NCBI RefSeq assembly: GCF_036884655.1
Contig: NC_088355.1
Coordinates: forward strand, 24,087,501 to 24,151,500
Direction: 5' to 3'
From: Musa acuminata AAA Group
Lineage: Eukaryota > Streptophyta > Magnoliopsida > Zingiberales > Musaceae
Length of the DNA stretch: 64,000 bases
Shown: in pieces, positions 31,353-43,047 of the stretch
Layout of the letters: every line of letters begins with the position of its first letter
Numbering within the stretch: the first letter of the stretch is position 1
The notes under the pieces: model-generated
Databases searched by the model: none
The model's input: the letters and a program-made list of their open reading frames with translations, nothing else
Told to the model about the DNA's origin: nothing
Program-made: the position numbers and the translations under genes

Positions 31353-32655
31353 AGCGTTCTTGGCGTCTCGCTACCCTTCCACAGCCATCCATCAACCCTC
31401 CACGACCGCCCAAAGCAATTCCCACAATTGCTTAAGAGATCGTTGCCAAATTCCGCCGTCATCTCTACTACCACGTATCATCCTTTGATCTCTCCGTGAA
31501 TTGCAACAGGTTCTGGTTTTCTACCTTACTACTACTGCAATTTAGTTATCCTTATTCGAAAATCCCAAAAAAATTATTCCTATATTGCTGCATAAACTTT
31601 TCGTCATAAAGTTTTCATCTCTACGACGAAAGTTACATTGTAGAATTCCAACCATATACCACCGTCTGTTTGATCTTTCTATCCAAATCTCTACGAAATT
31701 TTTATGACATCTTTGACATTTTCTAACAGCAGATTCCTTTGGTTTTGTCAAAAAATTCTCAATATAAACCATTGATATTTTACATCTAATCTGCTATACT
31801 TGAAAATTTGCACTGTAAAATTTCAGCCGCATAGCACTGTTTGTTTGATCTTGATACTATATTGTTTCTATCCAAATCTCTACGAATTTTTTATGACAGC
31901 TTTGACACTTCCTAACAGTGGAATTCCCTTTGGTTTCATCAAAAAATTCTCAATATAAACCACTGATCTTTTACATCCAATCTGCTATACTTAAAAATCT
32001 ATACTACAGAAAATTTCAGCTGCATATTATTGCATTAACACATCTATTTGCAATCTTTTTTGAATAAAATTTCTTATACACTTCATAGATTAACTTGGCT
32101 TCCATCTAACATTGATTTATAAAGGAATTCATCTCTAAAAACGATTTTATGTTGCTGCAAATTTTCATCATAAATCGCCAAAATTTTTCGACTAGAATTC
32201 TGTAATTGCAACTTGCACCAATTTCCTTGCTGTTATACTATTGAAATTTTCTTGATTAAATTAGACATCCTTGCTGTCATATAAACTATGATTTTGCTAT
32301 TAATTCCCTCCTCAATTCTGTCAAGTTTTTGGTGGAAATTATATCGAGAAACCATTGTTTCTTCGACGATAATTCTACTCTTACAAGACAGCACATACTT
32401 GCTGCAACTTCCACTGATTTCTATCAAACCTTTGCTACCATCTACCACAGATCCAAAACTTTCATCCACAGCCCTAAAACTCTACCAAACCACACCCTCA
32501 AACGATACCCAAAACAGTCACAAAACAAGCCTAAACCGCAGCCTACATCCACCAATCCACCAACCCTTTCAACCATCACTTCTCTCAACCTATACATGCC
32601 TTTAACCCAACAGCAAAAGAGAGATCTTAACATCATTGATTTGGGGCCATATACT
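31353..32655 (+). mobile_element. Gyp-1R untranslated leader
   Basis: About 1.3 kb without a supportable gene, homologous to the Gyp-2 leader (37442-38733). It contains internal near-repeats: TTTCTATCCAAATCTCTACGA with TTTGACA, and TCAAAAAATTCTCAATATAAAC, at about 31675-31770 and again at 31860-31960. Short open frames differ between the two copies and are taken as noise. Confidence 0.65.
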
Positions 32656-33503
32656 ATGGCATCTAAGGAGGCAATCAATGCTAAATTTGAAGCCTTGGAG
32701 GCGCGAATGGAGGATAAGATTCGGACGCTCTTTAACGAACTCAGATTGGGCCGACCACTAAGCCCGAAAAAAATCATATCAAGGAGAGAGCTTTGTCCAA
32801 TCACACCAAGCCCGAAGAGATGACTTCCAAGGGAGGAGAGGCTCTATGATCGATCCCAACTATCCATGCATAAGGGTGGACTTCCCTAGATGGGAAGAAG
32901 GAGACCCGATTGGTTGGATCTCGCGGGCGGAGCGATATTTTCAGTACCACAAAACCGCGGATGCATCTATGGTGAAAATTGCAGCTATACATCTTGAAGG
33001 GGATGCTATACAGTGGTTTGAATGATTTGAACATACTTATGGAGTCCTTTCATGGCGACAATTCAAAGAAGGACTGTTGATCCGCTTCAGACCAACCGAT
33101 TACGAGAATATTGACGGACAACTAGCAAAGATCCGACAAACCTCCACCATTGAGGAGTACCAAATTAGGTTTGAAACGTTATCTAATAAAACTCATGATT
33201 GGTCTCAAAAACAGCTATTGAGGACCTTCATTGAGGGCTTAAAGCCGAAGATCCGAGGAGAAGTTAAAGCACGATAACCGTATACGCTTATGGCAGCCAT
33301 TTCTTTCGCACGATATCAAGAGGAGCGATTGAACCATGAAGCTCGGAGGACAAGGGTCGCTCCTCAACCAGTAATATTGAAGCCCTCAACCCCCCTACTA
33401 ACGACCAAGTCCCTACACCAAAGAGATTGACAAGAGAAGAGCTTCCTGAGCGATATGCGAAGGGGTTATGTTGGTATTGTAAAGAGTCGTGAAGCCGTGA
33501 GCA
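32656..33503 (+). pseudogene. Gypsy gag, truncated (Gyp-1R)
   Basis: The ATG at 32656 begins MASKEAINAKFEALEARMED, a coiled-coil-like start, then LRLGRPLSPKK. A frame change and stops follow (for example IQWFE then TGA at about 33023). The retrotransposon gag core is readable as LLIRFRPTDYENIDGQLAKI and STIEEYQIRFETLSN. The copy ends in the knuckle region (CWYCK). It lacks protease and pol because of the break at 33503. Confidence 0.75.
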
Positions 33504-33507
33504 GCTA

Positions 33508-34221
33508 ATAGAGTGCGAATGCGATAGTTATGACTACACATGCTGTAGACTATAACTCCTAATTATAGTCAACATAGAAAATGTTTATCCAGTTATATCG
33601 AAACTACTTGTGGGTACATTATTTGGCATAATTCCTAAGATCTTTAGCTAATAGCAAAATTAAATTTGATAAAAATATCTTTTTCTCTTCAGGTAAAGTG
33701 CTCGGTTTTGAGATCATGCTCCATACAGGATCTTTCGGGAGCAGAGCATTGTTTGTGTGTTGACATTCAAAGATTCTCTTACATCTCTCCATCCACATCC
33801 ACCAAATAGCGCAAAAGTAACCTTTGCTAGTTGTGTGAGAGGCCCTTTTCTTGAGAAACATTGCATGAGGTCGCCTAGTTCTTGGTGCAAGTTTGGTTGC
33901 GGCAGTCTATTGAGTTCAAATCGCTGGAGAATCTCCTTCCATATCTATTTTGTATAATCACAAGCAAAATAGAGGTGCTCAATAGTTTCTTCTTGTTGCA
34001 TACAAAGGGAGCATCGGTTAACATGATAGATACCTCTTCTTTACATATTGTCTATTGTAGGTAGTTTATTAAGAAGGGCTTGTCATGTACATAAGGAATG
34101 TCTTTGTGATCCCGATCGATCCCATGTCCAACTGCTTGGGACCCACTTATTATTTCTTTGCCTAATTTGATTCCATGCGGATGTGGCACTAAATTTGCCA
34201 TTGTCATGAGGCCAAATAAGT
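33508..34221 (-). pseudogene. LINE-e 3'UTR and zf-RVT end of ORF2
   Basis: Starts ATAGAGTGCGAATGCGATAG (inside the 3'UTR) with the extra AT-rich segment of the old subfamily, then ORF2 C-terminal codons with stops and small deletions (one of about 20 bp near 33733). It ends at CCAAATAAGT, where the solo LTR enters. Confidence 0.82.
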
Positions 34222-36850
34222 TGTAACATCCCCCATTTTTGAAAATTTAGTAAAAGGTTTGTTTGTAAAAATAAGGATTATTTAATGGTTATTTTATATT
34301 AAATGATATTATATTAAAAGTTTATGGCTAGGGACCTAAGAGTAAATATTAGAAGTTTGATATAATTTATGAAAGATTCAGATTTAAGTTAAAACAAAAA
34401 ACAAAAAAAAACAAAAAAAAAGAAAAAGAAATATTGGACAAGTGTCACTAGCTATCCTAAGGGTGCCACTTATCTTTGCTCTAAAGATGACACCTAGCCC
34501 CTTTCATGCATGCATGACACCTTGTAACTCTTGCATTAGCCAAAACTCAAATAAGTAGATGAAAGGTTAAAGAAAACAAACCTGAAGAGCTGCATCCAAC
34601 GTGAGTTTAAGAAGAGAAGAGAAGGGAAGAAGAAGAAGAAGAGGAATTGAAGAAGAAGATTTGATTGAGGTTTTGCATCAACTCCCCCCATTTGGGAATC
34701 AAATTTGTTTAAGGCAAGTGTTCTAACCTCTTCCTACAGAATTCCTAATCTTTGTTTTCCTTTTAATTCTTCATAATGCAAAAGATTTCAGCTTAGTACC
34801 AAACCGTTCTTTCCTTTTGATACAAATCCATGAATCTGAAATTTTTCGGTAATCTGACCTCTATTCAATGTTTCGGTCATAACATTTTGTAATAAACTCT
34901 GATTTAGACAAAACCTGTTACATTTGAAAGTAGACTCAAATATCTTTATTTTGACACTAAGATTGAATGATTCGGAGTTTAAATGCCTACTAAGACTTCT
35001 GTTTCAATTAACCCTATAGATTCTACAAAATAGGGACTGAAATTTCTGACCTTCTGTTACTAAATTGCTCATAACTCTCTAGAGAAAATTCTGAACTAAG
35101 CAAAACTTAGTTCTTTGGAAACTAGATTCGTGTATCTTTCTTTTGACACCTAGTTGGAAATTTTGAAGTATGTTTGCCTTCTGAAACTTCTGTTTAAATC
35201 GATTCTATCAAGTCTGCAAAACAGGGATGATCATTTCTGACCTTCCTTTACTCTATTTGGTGTAACTTCCTGTTAAGAAATCAAAAAATTATAAATCTGA
35301 GTTCATCGGAAAATAGATTGATACAGCTTTCCAATGACACCTATTTTTAGTGATTTAGAGCATATTTGGTCATTCAAACAATTCAGAAACTATACCATTC
35401 AAATCCTGTCATAATTGAAAACTTTGTTGGGATTTGCCTATTCAATTTTCATCCTATTGGAAAATTGATTTCTGCTAAATTCTTCTTCAATTGAGCTTTA
35501 TATTAGTCCTTTGAAGTTCTTGTATTGTTCATCCTGAAATTATTGTATAACTGAAATTTATTATGTAATTCTTTGTTTGCATTTCCTTGTTTGATAAGGC
35601 ACATGCATATCTTCGTTGTTCCGCATGTGTTTCTGATATGTGTCAATGTTATTGTTCATACTACCCTTTTGTACTCTGGTGTCTTGTGGGATATTGTGAA
35701 CCTTTGCCAGAAATGGTAAAGGGAGTTATGCTTAGAGCCCGCGATTGCTCTACCGGCCCCATTGACTTCACTCAAACGTGGGTGGATGGAGCTCCCAGAC
35801 GTGGGAGACTTATGCTTGGTGGTCATCCAGAAATGGATGAATCACATTATGTATGTGGTCCCACAGCGCCATCTATGCTCATTGATATGATATCCAAAGT
35901 TTTGTTTATGAGTTCATATTATGCTTTGGATAAAAATGGAATGCATGCTACATCAAGAATGACATACAAGCTTGTGTTTATTATTAGGTTCACTTGTTAT
36001 ACTTTGAAGTGTTTCGTTTGTCATTATTATGCCCCCAAACACTCTTATACCTTTGGATATGCACCTAAATACTTCATGTGCCATTTGATACATGCCTAAA
36101 TGCTTCCTTTGCCAATGAAATGCTCTAATTTCCTTTCTCCTATTGTTATGTCTAATGCCTGTTTTTGAACGAGGTAAACCTTTGTGATTTTATATCAAAA
36201 GAGATGACTTCAAATGAACACTTGTATTTCTACTTTTGTATCTTGATACTAAGCTTGCTTGAACTTCTCCTATCGCCATGGATATGTTAGACGCTTGCTG
36301 AGCTCTTTATGCTCACCCCGTTGCTATATAAATTTTTCAGGGTAGCTTGTCACGCACTGAAAAGCTAGAATTGGGTTAAAGCAGTGAAAGGCTAGAAGAT
36401 TTTTAAGCTAATCTTTGTTGGATGATGGTTTTTGTTGTATAGTAAACTTTACTTCTGATGTAATCTTAAGGATCTGTTGATACTTATGTGTTGTAAAATG
36501 TCAAAGGACCGCTCATGTGTATGGAATGATAAGTTTAAGATGTGTAAGGATAAGAACTCATGGTAAATAATTATCTTTTTGTGATTGTATATACTTCTAT
36601 GATTATGGATTTGTGTTGTGGTTGATGTTTAGTTGACTTGTCTTTGGATTTTGTGAATCTCTAAGTGAAGTGGATTATGATTTATGTAATGTACATGTTT
36701 ATGAATTGTGAATATTGATTTTTGTATGATTCTTAGTATCCTCAAATTGTTAGATTGGATCCTGGATTGAATTGATGATCAATTATAATATTATTGATTT
36801 TTAGACAGGGTCACACTTCCTGAATGCGATAATTCAGGGGGGGCGTGACA
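34222..36850 (+). mobile_element. Solo LTR, 2629 bp, chromovirus-like termini
   Basis: Starts TGTAACATCCCCCATTTTTG and ends GGGGGCGTGACA, i.e. TG...CA, with the 5-bp duplication TAAGT on both sides (34217-34221 and 36851-36855). No primer-binding site, gag or pol is inside, so it is a solo LTR or a very reduced element. The TGTAACATCCC start and long size recall Del/Tekay-type Gypsy LTRs. A likely TATA box (CTATATAAATTTTT) stands at about 36324. The strand is tentative. A 170-codon frame at 35587-36099 lies within it; see the rejected list. Confidence 0.82.
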
Positions 36851-36855
36851 TAAGT

Positions 36856-36989
36856 ATATCTGAAGAGTTGTTCCTGATTGGGATAGCTATGATAGTTGGC
36901 CAAAGAGATAACATTTCAGGAGAAATTTGATTAGGGAGACACCAGGTACCGTTAGCAATGAACTCGGAAACCTTCCGATCTTTGGGAGC
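36856..36989 (-). pseudogene. LINE-e ORF2 fragment between two LTR insertions
   Basis: 134 bases coding (minus) for part of the segment LPNQISPEMLSLWPTIIAIP, which joins 34221 on one side and 41656 on the other. It ends at GGAGC, the duplication made by Gyp-2. Confidence 0.85.
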
Positions 36990-37427
36990 TGTTAGGACTC
37001 TAGCTTGGAGAGTCCTAATTGAGAGGGACATTCATGTAAAACTGTTAGGACTCTAGCTAGGAGAGTCCTAATTGAGAGGGACATTCTGTTAGGACTCTAG
37101 CTAGGAGAGTCCTAATTGAGAGGGGCATTCAAGTAGGAGGTGTTTTCTTAGAGAAGAATTAGGAGTTGTAAGGGAATAGGAGTCTTGACTATGAGTCCTA
37201 CTAGGAGTTGGTTAGAAGTAAGAGTCTTAAGTAGGAGTCCTATTAGGAGTTAGGGTTTAGAAGCCCTATAAATAGCCATGTATTCCTTCTCTTTTCATAA
37301 GCAATAGATGAATCTTTTCTGCAGCCTTTGAGCAGCAACTTGGAGGGAGGAACCCCTATAGAGTTCCAAGGAGGCCGATCCCCTAAAGAGATCAACCCTA
37401 AGTTTAGAATCTGCAAGGGTTCTGACA
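36990..37427 (+). repeat. Gyp-2 5' LTR
   Basis: 438 bp, TGTTAGG to TTCTGACA. The first unit (with the 9-bp inverted repeat TAGGACTCT / AGAGTCCTA) is present three times, at 36990, 37043 and 37087. A TATA box (CCCTATAAATAG) lies at 37264-37275. Confidence 0.92.
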
Positions 37428-37429
37428 CC

Positions 37430-37441
37430 TGGTATCAGAGC
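37430..37441 (+). other. Primer-binding site of Gyp-2
   Basis: TGGTATCAGAGC, two bases after the LTR; initiator Met-tRNA primer. Confidence 0.92.
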
Positions 37442-38733
37442 AACGTTCTTAGCATCTCTCTGCCCTTCCACAGCCATCCATCAACCCTCTACAACCATCC
37501 AAAGCAATTCCCACAATTGCTTAAAAGATCGTCACCGAATTCCGTCATCATCTCCACCACCACGAATCATCCTTTGATCTCCTCGTGAATTGCAACAGGT
37601 TCTGGTTTCCTACCTTACTGCTGCTGCAATTTAGTTATCCTTATTCGAAAATCCAAAAAAAAAAAAAAAATTCGTTCCTATATTGCTGCATAAACTTTTC
37701 GTCACAAAGTTTTCATCTCTACGATGAAAGATACATTGCAGAATTCCAGCCGCATAGCACCATCTGTTTGATCTTGCTACTGTGCTTTTTCTATCCAAAT
37801 TTCTACGAAATTTTTTTGACATCTTTGACACTTCTTAACAGTGGATTGCCCTTTGGTTTCATCAAAAAATTCTCAATATAAACTACTGAACTTTTATGTC
37901 CAATCTGCTGCACTTGAATTGCAGAATTCAAGCCGCATAGCACCATCTGTTTGATCTTGCTACTGTGCTTTTTCTATCCAAATTTCTACGAAATTTTTAT
38001 GACATCTTTGACACTTCCTAACAGTAGATTCCCCTTTGGTTTCATCAAAAAATACTCAATATAAACTATTGATCTTTTATGTCCAATCTGCTGCACTTGA
38101 AAATCTATGTTGCAGAATATTTCAGCTGCATATCGTTGCCTTAACCCATCTATTTGCAATCTTTTTTGAATGAAATTTCTTATACACTTCATAGATCATC
38201 TTGGATTCCATCTATGATTGATCTATTAAGAAATTCATCTCTAAAAACGATTTTATGTTGCGGAAAATTTTCATCGTAACCTTCTGAAATTTTTCGACGA
38301 TAATTCTGCAATTGCAACTTGCACCAATTTCCTTACTGTTATACTACCGAGATTTTCTTGATTAAATTAGATATCTTTGCTATCATATAAACTGTGATTT
38401 TGCTACCAATTCCCTCCTCAATTCTCTCAAGTTTTTGGTGGAAATTACATCGAGAAACCATTGTTTCTTCGACGATAATTCTACTCTTACAAGACAACAC
38501 ATACTTGCTGCAACTTCCACGGATTTCTGTCAAACCTTTGCTACCATCTACCACAGATCCAAAACTTTCATCCACAGCCCTAAAACTCTACCAAACCACA
38601 CCCTTAAACTGCACCCAAAACAGTCACAAAACAAGCCTAAACCGCAGCCTACATCACTTCTCTCAACCTATACATGCCTTTAACCCAACAGCAAAAGAGA
38701 GATCTTAACATCATTGATTTGGGTCCATATACT
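37442..38733 (+). mobile_element. Gyp-2 untranslated leader
   Basis: About 1.3 kb, homologous to 31353-32655. It contains a duplication of about 180-190 bp (CAGAATTCCAGCCGCATAGC at 37738 and CAGAATTCAAGCCGCATAGC at 37922). No conserved open frame is visible; it is rich in TTTCATC and CTACGA motifs. Confidence 0.65.
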
Positions 38734-40502
38734 ATGGCATCCAAGGAGGTAATCAATGCTAAATTCGAAGCCTAGGAGGCGCGAATGGAGGATAAGATTC
38801 GGACACTCTTTACCGAACTCAGATTGGGCCGACCACTAAGCCCGAAAAAATCATATCACGGAGAGAGCTTTGCCCAATCGCACCAGGCTCAAAGAGATGA
38901 GTTCCAAGGCAGGGGAGGCTCTATGACTGAACCCAACTATCCATGCATGAGAGTAGACTTCCCTAGATGGGAAGAAGGAGACCCGATTGGTTTGATCTCA
39001 TGCACGGAGCGATATTTTCAGTACCATAAAACCGCGGTTACATCTATGGTGAAAATTGCAGCTATACATCTTGAAGGGGATGCTATACAGTGGTTTGACT
39101 GGTTTGAACATACTTAGGGAGTCCTTTCATGGCAACAATTCAAAGATGGACTGCTGATCCGCTTCAGACCAATCGATTACGAGAATATTGATGGACAACT
39201 AGCAAAGATCCGACAAACTTCCACCATTCAGGAGTACCAAACCAGGTTTGAAAGGTTATCTAATCAAACTCATCATTGGTCTCAAAAATAGCTATTGAGG
39301 ACCTTCATTGAGGGCTTGAAGCCGGAGATCCGAAGAGAAGTTAAAGCGCGACAACCGTATACCCTTATGGCAGCCATCTCTTTCGCACGACATCAAGAGG
39401 AGAAATTGAACCATGAAGCTCGAAGGACTAGGGTCTCTCCTCAACCAGCAATATTGAAGCCCTTAGCCCCCCCTACTATTGACCGAGTACCTGCACCAAA
39501 ATGGTTGACAAGAGAAGAGCTTCAGGAGCGATCTGCGAAGGGGTTATGTTGGCATTGCGACGAGCCGTGGAGCCATGAGCATCCCTGTAGTAAAGGGAGA
39601 CTTTTTATCATTGAACCAGTAGAAGAAAAGGTCATTAAATATCCAGAAGAGAGCATTGAACATAAAGAAGAAGATGCAGAAGAAGATGAGTAAGAAGAGC
39701 CACAACCGACCGAAGTTACGGTACATGCACTAGCCAACTACTCAAACCCGCAAACGATGAAAGTTGCAGGCCTTCTCAAACAACAACCGATCACTGTTTT
39801 CATCGACATGGGCAGCACTAATAATCTCCTAAACAGTAAGGTTGCTATCCGAATGACATTACCTATCGAGAATCGCTGCAGGTTTGATGTTAAGGTCACC
39901 GACAGACAGATTTTGAAGTGTGATCGTAGGCGCCCGCAGGAGAAACTATTGTTGCAGGACCAAGAGATAATTGCAGATTTCTTCCTTCTTCCTCTTGATG
40001 ATCATGAGGCCATGTTTAGAATTAAATGGTTGACAACATTAAGTGATTTTTCTTGGAATTTTATGAAACTAATTATGAAATTTTACAGTAAGGAGAAATA
40101 GGTGATACTGCACGGGAAACGTGGGGGCGACGTAACGATGATTTGCACACAACAAATGAAGAAGGTTTTGCATAAAGCATGCAATGGCTTTTTGGTACAA
40201 CTTGAGCAGCAAACTAAGGGAGAGTCAACATAATTTGAAGATCCAAATCTACTTCCTTTGCTTGCTGAATTTTTAGATATATTTGACGAACCGCGCAACC
40301 TACCTCTTACCCGCCGGCATGATTATTATATAACGATTCTTCCAGGCAGACCTCTAGTAAATGCTCAGCCATATCAGTATCCACATCTTCAGAAGGATGA
40401 AATAGAATGGATTATAAAAGAGATGCTTGAAATAGGAGTTATTCGGCCATGTTGAAGCCCCTACTCTTCACCGGTGCTCCCCATACGAAAGAAGGACGGA
40501 AC
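38734..40502 (+). pseudogene. Gyp-2 gag-protease-RT relic
   Basis: ATG at 38734 (MASKEVINAKFEA, then TAG). Gag core: DAIQWFDWFEHT, a stop, FKDGLLIRFRPIDYEN and TIQEYQTRFERLSN, with a second stop at about 39289. Knuckle-like CWHCDEPWSHEHPC follows at about 39550. A stop stands after EEDAEEDE. The protease-like domain KQQPITVFIDMGSTNNLLN has D-M-G at the active site. RT begins LPLTRRHDYYITILPG and EIEWIIKEMLEIGVIRPC, then a stop; it is cut after IRKKDGT at 40502. At least five stops break it, so no functional protein is expected. Confidence 0.8.
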
Positions 40503-41178
40503 ATAGGATTTGTCTGAGCAAGAACACATGGGATATTCCTCTCATGACGCTGAGAGTGGATGATCCTCTATCGACAATCAATAGCCCTCGTAAGGTCGAC
40601 TACCACTCCCAATGACCAGCTGTACTAGATCTGGGACAGCCAAACCTATAAGTCTGGTATCAAAGACTGAAGCACTCATACAGGACATCCTTGGTGTCTC
40701 AAGTCTAAGGACCAGATACACCACTAGGACTACGGAATCGCTGTCTGACAATAAGGCATCATCAACCATCCAACATTCCGTAAGCGGATCAATCACTAAA
40801 CTTATTCTCCAATGAGCACCTGTACTGTATCCCTAGTGTCCCTACATGAGCAGCTATGAGACCAGCTGCATCCATCATATGGACGGGTATACAGCACACC
40901 AGTCTATCCGGTTATCACGATGTCCCTCTCGAGTAACCTATGACCGGGATTATTTAGGATATGTGTTTAAAGGTGAATTGATCTCATTATCGTGATCTTA
41001 TCACGATCTGATTCCCATTGCACAAATCCAAGGACATCACAATATATATATGCATTTATGCAATAGTTATAAAGTGATATACGCCAAAATATAATAAGCA
41101 AAAAGATTCTGTATCAAGTCACACGTGTCATCACTCACGTGATTGGCTTACTGGGCACCTATGACTAGCATCATCAGC
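40503..41178 (+). repeat. Foreign noncoding segment replacing Gyp-2 pol
   Basis: The sequence from TAGGATTTGTCTGAGCAAG to about CATCATCAGCC resembles neither Gypsy pol nor anything else in the window. It has no convincing reading frame. It contains GGTATCAAAG, a TATATATATATGCAT stretch (about 41042) and two ACGTG palindromes (41121-41128 and 41136-41141). It looks like a piece of another repeat captured by the element, and it sits where RT, RNase H and integrase should be. Confidence 0.65.
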
Positions 41179-41194
41179 CTGGAGGACAAGGCTG

Positions 41195-41212
41195 ATTTGA
41201 AGAGGGCAAGTC
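41195..41212 (+). other. Polypurine tract of Gyp-2
   Basis: GATTTGAAGAGGGCAAGTC immediately before the 3' LTR start TGTTAGG; same place as in Gyp-1L. Confidence 0.75.
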
Positions 41213-41650
41213 TGTTAGGACTCTTGCTTGGAGAGTCCTAATTGAGAGGGACATTCATGTAAAACTGTTAGGACTCTAGCTAGGAGAGTCCTAGTTGAGA
41301 GGGACATTCTGTTAGGACTCTAGCTAGGAGAGTCCTAATTGAGAGGGGCATTCAAGTAGGAGGTGTTTTCTTAGAGAAGAATTAGGAGTTGTAAGGGAAT
41401 AGGAGTCTTGACTATGAGTCCTACTAGGAGTTGGTTAGAAGTAAGAGTCTTAAGTAGGAGTCCTATTAGGAGTTAGGGTTTAGAAGCCCTATAAATAGCC
41501 ATATATTCCTTCTCTTTTCATAAGCAATAGATGAATCTTTTCTGAAGCCTTTGAGCAGCAACTTGGAGGGAGGAACCCCTATAGAGTTCCAAGGAGGCCG
41601 ATCCCCTAAAGAGATCAACCCCAAGTTTAGAATCTGCAAGGGTTCTAACA
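41213..41650 (+). repeat. Gyp-2 3' LTR
   Basis: 438 bp, TGTTAGG to TTCTAACA, with the same triplicated first unit and TATA box as the 5' LTR. The target duplication GGAGC follows. Confidence 0.92.
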
Positions 41651-41655
41651 GGAGC

Positions 41656-42870
41656 CACAAGATCTTTTCGTATTCTATCGCCATATAATTGAAATATACT
41701 CTTCCCATTCACTCAAGGATCGTACCACATATTAGTACTAGTTCCAGAAGAGATTGCATAAAAAATGTGTTTGATTAGCCAATTTCTTACCTTTAAAATT
41801 TCTTTCCAAGCTGTAGAGTGGTATGTTATTGTTGAAATTTCCCAGATTGATTCCTTTGAAAGATACCTAGCAGAAACCCATTGTGACCATAAGGAACATT
41901 TATTTTACAAAAGATCCCTCAATTGCTATACCAGGCATGCTTGATTCCAATCTCTAGTATATCTCAAGTTTAGCCCCCCTTCCTCTTTCGGTTTGCAAAT
42001 GTTATCCCAATTTACCATATGCATTGCCTTATCATTTGTGCCATTCCAAAAGAAGTTCATTAATAACCGTTCAATATCTTGTAGAAGTCCAGCAGGCAGA
42101 AGAAATGCATTACACCAATATATAGAGTAGGAGTGTAATACTGAACGGATGAGTTCGAGTCGTCCTGCTTTTGATAGAAGCCTATTTTTCTAAGAAGAAA
42201 TTCTATTCTTTATTTTTTGCAGGATAGGCTGACAGTGGGTTTTGTGAATGCCTGTGGATATGAGCGGGAGACCCAAATAAGGAACTAGCAGGCTTCCCTC
42301 ACTAACCCCCAAAGTTTATGCAATAATGACCTTATCCTCAACGTAAGGGCTCATATATACTTTACTTTTCGTATGATTTAACTGAAGTCCATAAACCATA
42401 ACAAAGTCATTCATAATAGTAGCCAAGTTCTTTACTGAAGTTGGATCATTTTGGAGAAAGATAAATAAAACGTTTGCAAATGTTGTGTGATATATTAATA
42501 GAACCAGCAAAGGGTACCTTAATGCTGCCTTTTAAGACTGCGTGTTCAAACATACAGCTAAGTCCTTCCATCGCTATAGTAAAGAGATACGGAGAGAGTA
42601 GATCACATTGTCGGATGCCATTCGTGCTCCCAAAAAAACCAATAGGTGAGCCATTAAAGAGTATCGAAAACTTTGAAGTTTCCAGGCTAGATTGAATCCA
42701 ATTAACCCATTGCTGTGGGAAGTTCATATCGAGGAGCATCGTATAGATAAATTTCCTATTAACTGAATCAAAGGCTTTCCGTAAATCAGCTTTAAAACAG
42801 ATTTTTGCCCCTCTTACTTTTGAGTGCAAATCTTTGACCAAGTCATTAGGAAGCAAAATGTTATGATGTA
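41656..42870 (-). pseudogene. LINE-e ORF2, RT segment
   Basis: Minus-strand codons from LLPNDLVKDLHSK through ADLRKAFDSVNRKF, RQCDLLSPYLF (GD changed to CD), the FADD region (here FANVLFIFL, so the catalytic Asp pair is lost) and SPYVEDK to FFWNGTND. Frameshifts and stops are present. It ends in AAATGTTATGATGTA, the duplication made by LINE-d. Confidence 0.87.
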
Positions 42871-43047
42871 TTTTTTGGTAAGTAAAGTAAAATTCATTAT
42901 GTGTAAAGTTTCTACAAATAGCTTTATCTATACAAGTCATAGACAAAGCCAAGTAACTCATAGAGTGCTAATGCGATAGTTATGACTACACATGCTGTAG
43001 ACTATAACTATCTGTGGGTACATTATTTGGCATCATTCCCAAGATCT
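42871..43047 (-). other. LINE-d 3'UTR and A tail
   Basis: TTTTTTGGTAAGTAAAG on the plus strand (short A tail after CTTACC), then the conserved hairpin at about 42974-43009. Confidence 0.85.

Larger units (their letters stand above)
31167..33503 (+). mobile_element. Gyp-1R: 5' half of a Ty3/Gypsy element
   Basis: Holds the TATA-proximal and downstream part of an LTR (31167-31338, from AGAAACCCTATAAATTGCC), primer-binding site, a 1.3-kb leader and a broken gag, ending in GAAGCCGTGAGCA at 33503 where LINE-e begins. Its missing parts (LTR U3 and everything after the gag knuckle) are those present in Gyp-1L on the other strand. Confidence 0.78.
36990..41650 (+). mobile_element. Gyp-2: complete but non-autonomous Gypsy element
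   Basis: 4661 bp with two 438-bp LTRs and the 5-bp duplication GGAGC (36985-36989 and 41651-41655). Order: LTR, primer-binding site, 1.3-kb leader, gag, protease, the first part of RT, a ~0.67-kb unrelated segment, polypurine tract, LTR. RT palm, RNase H and integrase are absent. I count about six differences between the LTRs by eye, so the insertion is fairly young although the gag frame has several stops; it was probably mobilised in trans. Confidence 0.92.

Noticed and set aside
32288..32823. 105-, 120- and 164-codon frames in the Gypsy leader
   Set aside because: They overlap one another on both strands and are not preserved at equal length in the Gyp-2 leader (38394-38708). The true gag start is more likely the ATG at 32656.
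35587..36099. 170-codon open frame, possible small host gene
   Set aside because: It lies wholly inside a TG...CA solo LTR with target duplications and has no recognisable domain. Kept only as a remark in the findings.
40612..40815. Short frames in the foreign segment of Gyp-2
   Set aside because: Each is under 75 codons, with frames on both strands, no domain and no conserved context. I cannot support a gene.
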